Shown here: positions 1 through 6,830 of the stretch, in pieces
Numbering within the stretch: position 1 is the stretch's first letter
Layout: every line of letters starts with the position of its first letter
Origin: Nitrospinota bacterium
GTDB lineage: Bacteria; UBA8248
Direction of reading: 5' to 3'
Assembly: GCA_003506735.1 (NCBI GenBank)
Contig: DNYS01000144.1
Coordinates: forward strand, 1 to 9,060
Length of the DNA: 9,060 nucleotides
Position numbers and translations under genes: made by a program
Notes under the pieces: generated by a model
Database searches by the model: none
What the model was told of the DNA's origin: nothing
Seen by the model: only the letters and a program-made list of their open reading frames with translations

Positions 1-1101
1 TTCCAGAACCGCCTCGAGCGGCTTATGGTCGGATATATCCACGTCTGCGATGGAGGCGCTTCGCGCGGCGATGCCGTCCGAGAAAAAAACATGATCGAGG
101 CGCGCACCCAGGGACCAGAGCGAGTAGGTAAACCCGAACCCCATCCCCCTGGCGGTGTAGGCGTTTTTCAGGGGACCGGAAAGTTCGAGGATATCCAGGC
201 TGGCCGGGGTGGTGTTCAGATCGCCCGCCAGGATCAGGGGCTCCACACCGCCCTCGGCCAGCGCGCGGAGAAACCGTATCTGGGACCGCCGGGCATATTC
301 GAATTCCCGCAGGCTCGCCAGCCAGTCGGCAACCGTCCCGAGGCTCAGCCCGACCGGGCGCCCCCAGGCGTCCTCCCAGGGAATCGCGGGGGGGCAAAGA
401 TGCGCCGTCACCAGCCGGACCTGGCGGCCCCGCACCCACGCCTTAGCCGTCAACGCGGCGGCTTGGCGGCATCTGCCCGTGCGCGTTTTACCGGAGGGAA
501 GCTGGAGCGTGCGAATTTCCCGGAGAGGAAACCGGCTCATGATCCCGAGCCCGAGCCTGAACCGATTTTCGGGCGCGCCCTTGAACCAGGCCCGGCCCGG
601 AAAGCGGCGGCCCAGCGCGGCCTCGAGTTCGGATCTATCGCGAAAGCCGGGCCCTCCGTGCACCTCCTGGAGAAAGAGAATGTCCACGTTTCTTCTTTGC
701 CGGAGATACCGCATCGCCCTGCGGCGCGTCCCCGGAGCCCCTCCCAGGTTCAGCGTCATGACCCGCACGGTGGCCCCACGGGGCGGCGGGAGGTCCGCTT
801 TCGGGACGATTTGTTTCCCGTGAATGATCGCCAGTGAAACCAGGAGCCATACCGTCGGGATCGATCTCAGGGAATTGGGCATCCCCCGGGCCAGCAGACC
901 GGCCAGGGCTCCGCCGAACGACAGATAGGGCCAGAAATGACTGAGCAGGTTCGCCTTGGAGGAGTAGCCGCCGCTCAGGCGGAGAAGCCATAGGATGATG
1001 TCGATGCCAAGGGCCGTCCACAGGAGGGCGAAACCGGCGATGGCTATCCACCCGCGGAGGCCCGAAAGCCGGCGCAGCGCGCTCCCGATCGCATCCGTCA
1101 T
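1..1101 (-). CDS. Membrane-anchored endonuclease/exonuclease/phosphatase (EEP) family protein, 3' end cut by window
   Basis: The minus frame is open from an ATG at 1101 to the window edge, 367 codons, with no stop inside the window. The N-terminal 95 residues hold about three hydrophobic segments (roughly 18-40, 52-72, 82-94). The EEP catalytic domain starts near residue 112. Its hallmarks are visible: MTLNLG (Asn118), LFLQEVH (Glu146), AGDLNTTP (Asp294, Asn296), and near the edge SDHKPL (Asp358, His359). This order matches metal-dependent EEP phosphodiesterases, whose SDH motif lies close to the C-terminus, so only a few residues should be missing. The catalytic domain probably faces the periplasm. 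The substrate (nucleic acid, phospholipid or other phosphodiester) cannot be read from sequence. The ATG is preceded by a purine-rich GGAGGAGG stretch. It is divergent from the next gene. Family assignment is firm, specific function unknown. Confidence 0.9.
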   Translation of the reverse strand, partial: MTDAIGSALRRLSGLRGWIAIAGFALLWTALGIDIILWLLRLSGGYSSKANLLSHFWPYLSFGGALAGLLARGMPNSLRSIPTVWLLVSLAIIHGKQIVPKADLPPPRGATVRVMTLNLGGAPGTRRRAMRYLRQRRNVDILFLQEVHGGPGFRDRSELEAALGRRFPGRAWFKGAPENRFRLGLGIMSRFPLREIRTLQLPSGKTRTGRCRQAAALTAKAWVRGRQVRLVTAHLCPPAIPWEDAWGRPVGLSLGTVADWLASLREFEYARRSQIRFLRALAEGGVEPLILAGDLNTTPASLDILELSGPLKNAYTARGMGFGFTYSLWSLGARLDHVFFSDGIAARSASIADVDISDHKPLEAVLE

Positions 1102-1271
1102 TCCGCCTCGTTCCTCCTCCGCATGGTCCGCCTGCGCGGAGCCGGCCCCCGCCGCTCCTTGCGCGGCGCTACCGCCTCTGGCAATATTTTTCGGTTCCCG
1201 ACGATGCCCCTGGGAGAAGCCGCCCCACGGCTCCCCGGCCCCATTTTCTTATTCAAATTTGGAACCGCGCC

Positions 1272-1724
1272 ATGGCCGAATCCGAAAACACCACCTTCAT
1301 CTGTCCCGCCTGCGGGGAAGCCGAACTCCCCCTCCCCGAAAACATGAACCCGAACGAAACCCCCTACACCCAACTCTCGGAACTCCACGACTGCGACCGC
1401 TCGAAGGCCGCCCGCTTCATTCATGGAAACGCGCACTCCCGGGGCTTCGGCGGCACCATCCGCGAGAAGCTCGAGGACGGCGCCACCCGGGAGCGGTGGG
1501 TTCCTCCCCGGGCGGTGGTCGCCTTTCATTTCTACCGGAACCAGGTCTATCTGGCCCGGGAGGAAAGCGCTGCCGGCTTCTTTCCCCAGCCCTTGTACCG
1601 CAATCGCATGATCATCGAAGGCGAGGAGAACGTCTTCGTGGCGATGACCTTCCTGCCCCATGGTGAAATCCCCACCGACGAGATGCGAGCGCGCGGCGAG
1701 GCGATGGCCAAGGCGATGAAATGA
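1272..1724 (+). CDS. Hypothetical protein with N-terminal CPAC motif
   Basis: A 150-residue protein with codon use like its neighbours and no obvious family that I recognise. The N-terminus carries FICPACGEAELP (Cys11, Cys14), which resembles half of a zinc ribbon. A second candidate metal-ligand cluster follows at HDC (His40, Cys41), then His51 and His55. The C-terminal half (about 80-130) looks like a compact alpha/beta fold rich in aromatic residues. No signal peptide or membrane segment is visible. The start is supported by the CxxC motif following at a typical distance; the ribosome binding site is weak (TTTGGA about 9 bases upstream). It converges with another small CxxC protein only 21 bp away. 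Function is unknown; a zinc-binding accessory role is a guess. Confidence 0.75.
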   Translation: MAESENTTFICPACGEAELPLPENMNPNETPYTQLSELHDCDRSKAARFIHGNAHSRGFGGTIREKLEDGATRERWVPPRAVVAFHFYRNQVYLAREESAAGFFPQPLYRNRMIIEGEENVFVAMTFLPHGEIPTDEMRARGEAMAKAMK

Positions 1725-1745
1725 AGGATGGTCTTCGCCCGGATA

Positions 1746-1973
1746 TCAGGCGCTTTCGGCCTGGCGCACGAAGATGAACCGGACGCGGCCGGGCCAGGAG
1801 AGCTGGGCCTCATCCCCGCATCGTGAACACTTCACGGCGAGGCGGGTCATCATGCCCCAAGAGGGCGCCCCGGTCGCGCTTTCTTGATGGACCGGCTCCA
1901 GATCGCCTGAACCGCAGGCGGGGCAAAACACCGTCTCTTCCTCCCCGCTTTCCTCGCATGCGCGAATTTCCAT
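1746..1973 (-). CDS. Small zinc-ribbon protein, function unknown
   Basis: A 75-residue protein with two CxxC knuckles: FCPACGSGDLE (Cys17, Cys20) and VKCSRCGDE (Cys49, Cys52). The 28-residue spacing between knuckles is typical of zinc ribbons. The segment after the second knuckle (RVRFIFVR) looks like a beta strand. The frame is open upstream to an ATG at 2042, but the extra 23 residues come from an AT-richer leader and are low in complexity, so I chose the internal ATG at 1973, just before an acidic region. Its Shine-Dalgarno is weak (GGGG about 10 bases upstream), so the start is uncertain. It converges with the hypothetical gene at 1272-1724. No specific function can be assigned. Confidence 0.65.
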   Translation of the reverse strand: MEIRACEESGEEETVFCPACGSGDLEPVHQESATGAPSWGMMTRLAVKCSRCGDEAQLSWPGRVRFIFVRQAESA

Positions 1974-2212
1974 GTCACCGAATCCCCAGGATTCCAGAAT
2001 CCGAAAGCAGCCCCAATTTAACGATTCCGTATACGACCCCAAAAGAAATTCCGAATTTCAAAACCTCGAGGTCCAAGGCTGCACTCCAGAGACGGCGGGC
2101 GCCTCCCGGCATTATACTTCCCCCGGATGGTTTTGAGGCTGTAAAAAATTCGGCCCCGGCCGACAATGAGGCATTATACGGCATCCCTTGAACCCGCAAA
2201 CAGGAGGCAGGC

Positions 2213-2590
2213 ATGGCAGGCGACGATCGATACGAAAAAGGAATGGCAAACCGCTCGAAAGTGTTCGGAGGCCAGGGCGAGGAGAGGCGCCGCAAGTTCG
2301 AGGAGGCCTGTCCCGATTTCTCGCGGTTCGTGGTGGAGAGCGTCTATGGGGAGCTCTACGAGCGGAAAGGCATCAGCGACAAAACCCGGGAGACGGTGAT
2401 TCTATCCATCCTATGCACCCTCGGGCGGGACAACGAATTCGAACACCACGCGCACGCCGCCCTCAACGTGGGAATGAGCAAGGAAGATATCGAGGAAATC
2501 ATCATGGTCTGCGCCTACTACGCCGGAGGCCCGAACGCCGTCGGCGCGACCAAGGCCATGCTGAACGTCATCAACGAAAGGGGAATCTGA
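2213..2590 (+). CDS. Carboxymuconolactone decarboxylase (CMD) family protein
   Basis: A 125-residue, all-helical protein. The N-terminus RYEKGMANRSKVFG is the signature start of 4-carboxymuconolactone decarboxylase (PcaC)-like proteins, followed by the core GISDKTRETVILSILCTLGRDNEFEHHAHAALNVG (residues 53-87) and the helix SKEDIEEIIMVCAYYAGGP. The acid/His elements expected at the active site are present (Glu75, Glu77, His78, His79, His81). The CxxC of AhpD-type peroxidase relatives is absent, so this is a decarboxylase-type rather than a redox-type member. PcaC acts in the beta-ketoadipate branch of aromatic degradation, but no ring-cleavage genes lie nearby, so the substrate is unknown and I give no symbol. 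The ATG has a strong AGGAGG at 2202-2207. It converges with the DHH gene, 14 bp away. Confidence 0.9.
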   Translation: MAGDDRYEKGMANRSKVFGGQGEERRRKFEEACPDFSRFVVESVYGELYERKGISDKTRETVILSILCTLGRDNEFEHHAHAALNVGMSKEDIEEIIMVCAYYAGGPNAVGATKAMLNVINERGI

Positions 2591-2604
2591 CCGGAGGGAG
2601 AGGC

Positions 2605-3636
2605 CTAATCCGGCCCCATGTCCGCGCGGATTTTCTCGGAAAGCGCCTGGATGACCGCCCGGGTGGTATTCTCCAGCGTATCCCGGCAACGCGCTCCCGA
2701 GGCGAACGCGTGGCCGCCGCCGCCGAAGCGGACCGCTACCTCGTGGATCGAGATGCGCCCCTTCGACCGGATGCTCACCCGGATCAGGTTTTTTTCGAGT
2801 TCCGTGAAGGAGGCGATCACTTCGATCGAGCCGACACTGCGGGGGAACGAAATGTACTCTTCGATCTCATCCCGGGCGACACCGTATTTTTCCAGATCCT
2901 CGATGCTCATCGTGAACCAGCCGAGGCGCTCGCCGCATTCCATGTTCAGGCCGCTCATCAGATGTCCGAGCAGCTTCAGCGAGGCCGCGGTGCCCGACTC
3001 CCAGAAAATGGAGAACGCTTCGCTCGGCTGGGCGCCCAGTTCGACCAGGCGCGCTGCCCAGCGGAACGTTTTTTCTGATGTGTTGGTAAACCGGAAGTGG
3101 CCCGTATCGTATGAGAGCGTGGCGAACAGGGTCCGGACGATGAGCGAATCGTCGAAAGCGTAGCCTTCCTCGTTGAGGTATTCGGCGATCATCTGGCCGA
3201 CCGAGGCGGCCCGGGGATCGATGGCGGCCGGGACTTCGTAGTCGTCATCCTCTCGGATGTGGTGATCGATCACGGCGACCGGAAGCCCGCTGGCCGAAAC
3301 GGCGTGGTGGATCTTCCCCAATCGGATCGGCTTTCCGGTATCGATCACGATGATGGCATCGAAGCTATCCGCCCAGTCTTCGCGGGCCAAAAGCTCCTTG
3401 CGCGACCGCACCAGCCCTTCGGGATCGTAGGCCCCCAGAAACTTCGGGCCAGGCCCTTCGATCACAACCGTCGCCTGTTTTTCCTGGAAGCCGAAATAGC
3501 GGGCCAGCGCGAGACAGGCGAGAAGGCCGTCCCCGTCCGGGCCGATATGGGTGAGAAATAAAAACCGCCGGTGGGCGGCGATGAAAGCGCGGATGGGCCC
3601 GAAAATTCCGGCATCCCTCCCGTCTCCCGCCATCAT
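2605..3636 (-). CDS. DHH/DHHA1 family phosphoesterase (NrnA/RecJ-like)
   Basis: A 343-residue protein with the DHH phosphoesterase layout: motif I LTHIGPDGD (His30, Asp34, Asp36), motif II IIVIDTG (Asp99), motif III VIDHH (Asp124, His125, His126), motif IV YDTGHFRFTNT (Asp177), and a C-terminal DHHA1 domain ending in RFGGGGHAFASGA (303-315). Length and order match bacterial NrnA-type nano-RNases/pAp phosphatases, which degrade very short oligonucleotides or 3'-phosphoadenosine 5'-phosphate using manganese. All metal ligands are present. The residues after motif I are unusual: GLLAC instead of the usual AIGS/ALGS. The gene overlaps the stop of the upstream gene by four bases (ATGA), indicating translational coupling. 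A second ATG at 3633 fits the AAGGTGG ribosome site slightly better. A long N-terminal extension upstream is an overlap shadow. Confidence 0.9.
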   Translation of the reverse strand: MMAGDGRDAGIFGPIRAFIAAHRRFLFLTHIGPDGDGLLACLALARYFGFQEKQATVVIEGPGPKFLGAYDPEGLVRSRKELLAREDWADSFDAIIVIDTGKPIRLGKIHHAVSASGLPVAVIDHHIREDDDYEVPAAIDPRAASVGQMIAEYLNEEGYAFDDSLIVRTLFATLSYDTGHFRFTNTSEKTFRWAARLVELGAQPSEAFSIFWESGTAASLKLLGHLMSGLNMECGERLGWFTMSIEDLEKYGVARDEIEEYISFPRSVGSIEVIASFTELEKNLIRVSIRSKGRISIHEVAVRFGGGGHAFASGARCRDTLENTTRAVIQALSEKIRADMGPD

Positions 3637-4805
3637 TCCACCTTGTCCAGGGAACGGCCGGGAAGCTGGCTGAGAACATAGTCGCGGACCTGCCCGGGAG
3701 CGGGAACCGGATCGATGATCTTTCCCTCCTCCATGACCGGCGCGAGCGTCTGCAACATCACTCCGCCGCATTCTTCGCAGTCGCCGTAGGCCCGGTCCAG
3801 GGGGATGACGCGCTCCCCGCCGCATTCGCGGCACCGCAGCAGATTCTTCGGGCCGGACGCCTTTCCGCGCTTGGAAACAACCTCGCCCTCGATCTCGACG
3901 ATGTCCATCGAAAAATCGATCGTGGCGGCGGAGCTGATCGCGGTCCCGACGCCGAAACCCCCGTCCACATCCCCAACGAGCTCCAGGATACTGTCCTCAT
4001 CGAGCCCTCCGCTGACGAACAGCTTGACGTGGCTGTAGCCCGCCCGGTCGAGCTCCCAGCGGACCTCCCGGAGTATCTCGCGAAAATTCCCGCGCCGCGA
4101 GCTTGGCGTATCGAGGCGGACGGCGAACAGGCGGTCGGCGATGGCCCGGGCGGCTTCGAGGGCCTCGAATTTCTCGTCCCCCAGGGTATCGACCAGGGCG
4201 ACGCGCTGGACCTCGGGTTCGATAACCTCATCGAACGCCTTGAGGGCCGGGGCGAGGCCGCCCATCAGCAGGACGAGGGAATGGGGCATGGTCCCCGCCG
4301 CGGGAATATTCAGCAACTCCGCCCCGGCGGTCAGGGCGACCCCTTCGCAGCCGCCTATATAGGCGGCACGGTCGATCATGGGCGCGATGGTCGGGTGCAT
4401 TCTCCGGGCGCCGAAACTGATCAGGGAAAGGTTTCCGGCCGCGATGCGGCAGCGGGCCGCCTTCGTGGCGATGCCGCTGGACTGACACATCAACCCCAAG
4501 ATCGCCGTCTCCAGCGCCCCGAAATCGTTGTAGGTGCCCTCGATATCCATAATGGGCTGGAAGGGCCGAAACACGGTTCCCTCGGGAACGGAGCGGACGT
4601 TGACCGGAACACCTTCAAGAAGGGAGAGAATTTCCTGCAGGCCGGTGAATACGCCCCAGCCCGAAGGAAGGGACTTGGCCATCAACTCCATACGCACGTG
4701 CTTGTGGATTTTTTTGGCTTCCAGGACCCGCAGGGTGCGCTCGAAGTAGACATCCGTGACTTTACCGGAACGAATGTCCTCGAAATCGGAAGTGAAAAAT
4801 GTCAA
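3633..4805 (-). CDS. pncB: Nicotinate phosphoribosyltransferase, archaeal-type with C-terminal zinc ribbon
   Basis: Makes nicotinate mononucleotide from nicotinate and PRPP, the entry step of the Preiss-Handler route to NAD. The start TSDFEDIRSGKVTDVYFERT is typical of the shorter, archaeal-like NAPRTase family. Further landmarks: SFGARRMHP (130-138, with the His expected to be phosphorylated), GTMPHSL, VDTLGDE (205-211), VSGGLDED (264-271) and GVGTAIS (286-291), the phosphate-binding end of the barrel. The tail carries two CxxC pairs (Cys325/328 and Cys343/346), a zinc ribbon common in this subfamily. The frame runs upstream to an ATG at 4952 inside nuoI; homology begins at a TTG at 4805, giving 390 residues. 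No good ribosome site precedes it, so the start is the weak point. It lies 23 bp after nuoI and overlaps the DHH gene. Confidence 0.9.
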   Translation of the reverse strand: MTFFTSDFEDIRSGKVTDVYFERTLRVLEAKKIHKHVRMELMAKSLPSGWGVFTGLQEILSLLEGVPVNVRSVPEGTVFRPFQPIMDIEGTYNDFGALETAILGLMCQSSGIATKAARCRIAAGNLSLISFGARRMHPTIAPMIDRAAYIGGCEGVALTAGAELLNIPAAGTMPHSLVLLMGGLAPALKAFDEVIEPEVQRVALVDTLGDEKFEALEAARAIADRLFAVRLDTPSSRRGNFREILREVRWELDRAGYSHVKLFVSGGLDEDSILELVGDVDGGFGVGTAISSAATIDFSMDIVEIEGEVVSKRGKASGPKNLLRCRECGGERVIPLDRAYGDCEECGGVMLQTLAPVMEEGKIIDPVPAPGQVRDYVLSQLPGRSLDKVE

Positions 4806-4828
4806 AGGAGATCGCCGAAAGGAGGAAT

Positions 4829-5383
4829 TTATTCTGAGGGAGCGGCCGCTTCCGGCTCGGGCTCGGCGGGCCGCCTCTCGTTTTCCCTGTCGCGGAGTCC
4901 GAAGAGCTTCCCCCAGGGACGCGGGCCGTCGAAGTTCACTTCTTTTTCCCAAACGTCGTACAAGCGCTCTTTTTCATAAACCAGATCGTCGCGGAAGTAG
5001 CCCGTGGTTTCGTATTGGTTCGTGTGAACGATGGATTTCGGGGTGGTCGGGCACGATTCGACGCACAGGCCGCAGTACATACAGCGCATGTAGTCGATAT
5101 AAAACTCCTTGGCGTGCATCGCCCGGCCCTTGTCGGCGGTGACGATGGTGATGCAGTCCACCGGGCAGGCTTTTTCGCAGTTCAGGCACCCGATGCAATT
5201 CTCCTCGCCGGTCTGGAAATTGCGCGTCAGCCCTAGAAAACCGCGGAAGCGCTCGGCCGTTTCCCACCGCTCGTCCGGATACTGGAGGGTTACCGGCTTT
5301 TTCACTAAATGGCGGAGCGTGATCGTAAGACCCCGCACAATATCGTAGAGGAAAAACCGTTTTACGGCAGTCGAAAATTCCAT
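4829..5383 (-). CDS. nuoI: NuoI-type NADH-quinone oxidoreductase subunit I (2x[4Fe-4S] protein)
   Basis: A 184-residue protein with two classical 4Fe-4S motifs: CIGCLNCEKACP (Cys63, 66, 69, 73) and CMYCGLCVESCP (Cys101, 104, 107, 111). The amphipathic N-terminus, the RFRG segment at 46-49 and the region after the second cluster (PKSIVHTNQYE) match the complex I subunit that carries clusters N6a/N6b and passes electrons toward the quinone site. The tail after residue 170 is acidic, Pro/Glu/Ala-rich and looks disordered. The ATG at 5383 has a GGGAG ribosome site; the longer frame to 5512 overlaps trxB. It is odd to find nuoI without other nuo genes. It may be a relocated subunit, a second copy, or a dedicated ferredoxin-like carrier. 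It sits 43 bp downstream of trxB in one probable transcript. Confidence 0.88.
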   Translation of the reverse strand: MEFSTAVKRFFLYDIVRGLTITLRHLVKKPVTLQYPDERWETAERFRGFLGLTRNFQTGEENCIGCLNCEKACPVDCITIVTADKGRAMHAKEFYIDYMRCMYCGLCVESCPTTPKSIVHTNQYETTGYFRDDLVYEKERLYDVWEKEVNFDGPRPWGKLFGLRDRENERRPAEPEPEAAAPSE

Positions 5384-5426
5384 TTTTATCTCCCGTCCAG
5401 CGTTGTCCTGCCGGAGGATACCATAA

Positions 5427-6386
5427 TCACGAGGCCGACGGGGCGGATTCCTTCTTGGCGTCCGCCTGGGCCTCGAGATACTTCTCAGCCGCCACGGCGG
5501 CGGTCGTCGCATCGCCCGAGGCGTTGGTGATCTGCCGAATCAACTGGCTCCGGCAATCGCCCGCGACGAACAGCCCGGGAATCCGGGTCTCCATGTTCTG
5601 ATCGGTGACGAAGAACCCGGCTTCGTCCTTTTCCATGTCCCCCTTGATGATGTCGGTGTGGGGGATAAACCCGACGAAGACGAAAAGGCCGTTGGCCTCG
5701 ACTTCTCTCGTCTCGTTCGTCTTGACGTTGCGGATCCGGAGCGCCTTCATCTCCTTCCCGTCGCCGATCACCTCCTCGGCGACGTGGTCGAGAATAAACT
5801 CCGCCTTTTCGTTATCGGCGAGCTTGTCCACGGCGACCTGGTGCGCGCGGAACCCCTGCCGGCGGTGGACCAGATAAACCTTCGAGCCGAACTTGGTGAG
5901 GAACTGCGCCTCCTCGACCGCGCTGTTGCCGCCGCCCACGACCGTGATGACCTCATCCTGGAAAAAGGCGCCGTCGCACAGGGCGCAATAGCTCACTCCC
6001 TTGCCGGCGTATTCTTCCTCGCCCGGGATTTCCAGCTTCCGGGGATACCCGCCCGGCGTGTAAATCACCGCTCCGCATCGGTGCTCGCCCATGTCGGTCT
6101 TGACGATAAAATCCTCGCCGTCCTTGCGGACTTCGGACACATCCTCCATCTCAATTTTGAGTCCGAACTTCACGGCATGATCGGTGAATTTTTGAGCAAG
6201 CTCGGGGCCGCCGATGAGCTCGAAGCCCGGATAGTCCTCGACGTGCTCGGTGTTGAGAATCTCTCCGCCCGGCGCGAGCCGCTCGAAGCAGACGACGTTG
6301 ATCTTGGAGCGGGAGACGTACAGGCCGGCCGTCAGCCCCGCCGGGCCCGCGCCGACAATGATGATTTCGTAGTCTCTCTCTGCCAT
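5427..6386 (-). CDS. trxB: Thioredoxin reductase (NADPH), FAD-dependent
   Basis: A 319-residue low-molecular-weight thioredoxin reductase. FAD-binding GxGxxG at residues 11-16 (VGAGPAG), the GGEI/NTEHVEDYPGF segment typical of TrxB, the redox-active disulfide SYCALCDG (Cys134, Cys137), NADPH-binding VVGGGNSAVEEA (149-160) with HRR at 174-176 recognising the NADPH phosphate, and the C-terminal FAD motif GLFVAGDCR (271-279). The family CxxC is usually CATC; here it is CALC. All catalytic residues are present and cysteine, not selenocysteine, is encoded. The ATG at 6386 follows a GAGGGG ribosome site; an upstream extension to 6494 runs through the promoter. It is the first gene of the cluster trxB-nuoI-pncB-DHH and lies 176 bp downstream of the mercury cassette, to which it might supply reducing equivalents (inference). 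Confidence 0.95.
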   Translation of the reverse strand: MAERDYEIIIVGAGPAGLTAGLYVSRSKINVVCFERLAPGGEILNTEHVEDYPGFELIGGPELAQKFTDHAVKFGLKIEMEDVSEVRKDGEDFIVKTDMGEHRCGAVIYTPGGYPRKLEIPGEEEYAGKGVSYCALCDGAFFQDEVITVVGGGNSAVEEAQFLTKFGSKVYLVHRRQGFRAHQVAVDKLADNEKAEFILDHVAEEVIGDGKEMKALRIRNVKTNETREVEANGLFVFVGFIPHTDIIKGDMEKDEAGFFVTDQNMETRIPGLFVAGDCRSQLIRQITNASGDATTAAVAAEKYLEAQADAKKESAPSAS

Positions 6387-6465
6387 AACATGACCCCTCG
6401 AGAAGAATGGATTCCAGCATCGGGAGCCGGCGCCGGAGCGAATATTTGGCGCACAAGCGGGAGCG

Positions 6466-6494
6466 ATTCTAACACCGCGCCTATGCGGTGCCAA
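6466..6494 (-). promoter_or_regulatory. Probable sigma70-type promoter of trxB with dyad in the spacer
   Basis: Read on the minus strand, TTGGCA (6494-6489) and TAGAAT (6471-6466) are separated by exactly 17 bp, about 80 bp upstream of the trxB ATG. The spacer is nearly filled by a perfect inverted repeat, CACCGC-ATAGGC-GCGGTG (6490-6473), in a position where a dimeric repressor could block RNA polymerase. This is the best promoter match I found in the window. It implies that trxB is transcribed independently of the mercury cassette upstream. The regulator is unknown. Confidence 0.6.
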
Positions 6495-6562
6495 GCGGGG
6501 CAGGATGCGGGCGCCGCTCCAATCGTTGGAAATTCAAGTGATTAGGGAGAAGAATGTCCCGT

Positions 6563-6817
6563 TTATTTCGTCTTGACCATTCGCATTCCCGAGACGAGGG
6601 ATGCGCCGAAAACCAGCGTCAACGCGACCGCAGCAAGAATCTTGTTCTCGGCCAGATAGCCCCCCAGGGCCGTTCCGCCGAGGAGCAAGAGATAGATGGG
6701 CAGATGGCACGGGCAGGTGATAAACGCCGTGCCGAGAAGAACCTTGCCCAGCAGGCCTTTTGATTCCGAAGATCCGGCTTCGGTATTTTCCGCCGCGTCC
6801 AAGGATTTCCCGTTCAT
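6563..6817 (-). CDS. merE: MerE-like mercury transport membrane protein
   Basis: An 84-residue protein with a hydrophilic N-terminus of about 20 residues and two hydrophobic helices (about 24-52 and 57-78). The first helix carries FITCPCHLPIYLLLLGG, with Cys35 and Cys37. The CPCHLPI motif is diagnostic of MerE, a small inner-membrane protein implicated in uptake of Hg(II) and methylmercury. Length matches the family (about 78 residues). The ATG at 6817 has AAAGGGA upstream; a longer frame to 6898 runs back into the merTP 3' end. It lies 13 bp downstream of the TAA that ends the read-through merTP frame, which fits one transcript and argues that the merTP tail is translated. Both cysteines are encoded normally. 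Confidence 0.85.
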   Translation of the reverse strand: MNGKSLDAAENTEAGSSESKGLLGKVLLGTAFITCPCHLPIYLLLLGGTALGGYLAENKILAAVALTLVFGASLVSGMRMVKTK

Positions 6818-6830
6818 GCCGGCAGTCCCT

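Noticed and set aside
23..1051. Several other open frames on both strands between 1 and 1100
   Set aside because: They are low-complexity Pro/Arg/Gly-rich shadows of the EEP gene, whose motifs all fall in one other minus frame.
1212..1250. GC hairpin followed by TTTTCTT in the gap before the gene at 1272
   Set aside because: It resembles a plus-strand terminator, but no plus-strand gene lies upstream, and the stem is imperfect; likely chance or a leader structure.
3637..3834. N-terminal extension of the DHH protein
   Set aside because: It lies entirely inside the zinc-ribbon tail of the nicotinate phosphoribosyltransferase in another frame and is Arg/Gly-rich shadow sequence; ATG at 3636 gives the family start with an ATGA overlap.
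4806..4952. ATG start at 4952 for nicotinate phosphoribosyltransferase
   Set aside because: The extra 49 residues are Arg-rich and overlap nuoI; the family N-terminus begins at the TTG at 4805.
5384..5512. Longer nuoI start
   Set aside because: The extension is Pro/Arg-rich and overlaps the trxB 3' end; the ATG at 5383 has a ribosome site and matches the family start.
5969..5992. Possible Sec site at the thioredoxin reductase active centre
   Set aside because: Both positions of CALC are ordinary cysteine codons.
6519..6531. TCCAA-N3-TTGGA hairpin after merE as a terminator
   Set aside because: Short stem without a T-run on either strand; evidence too weak.
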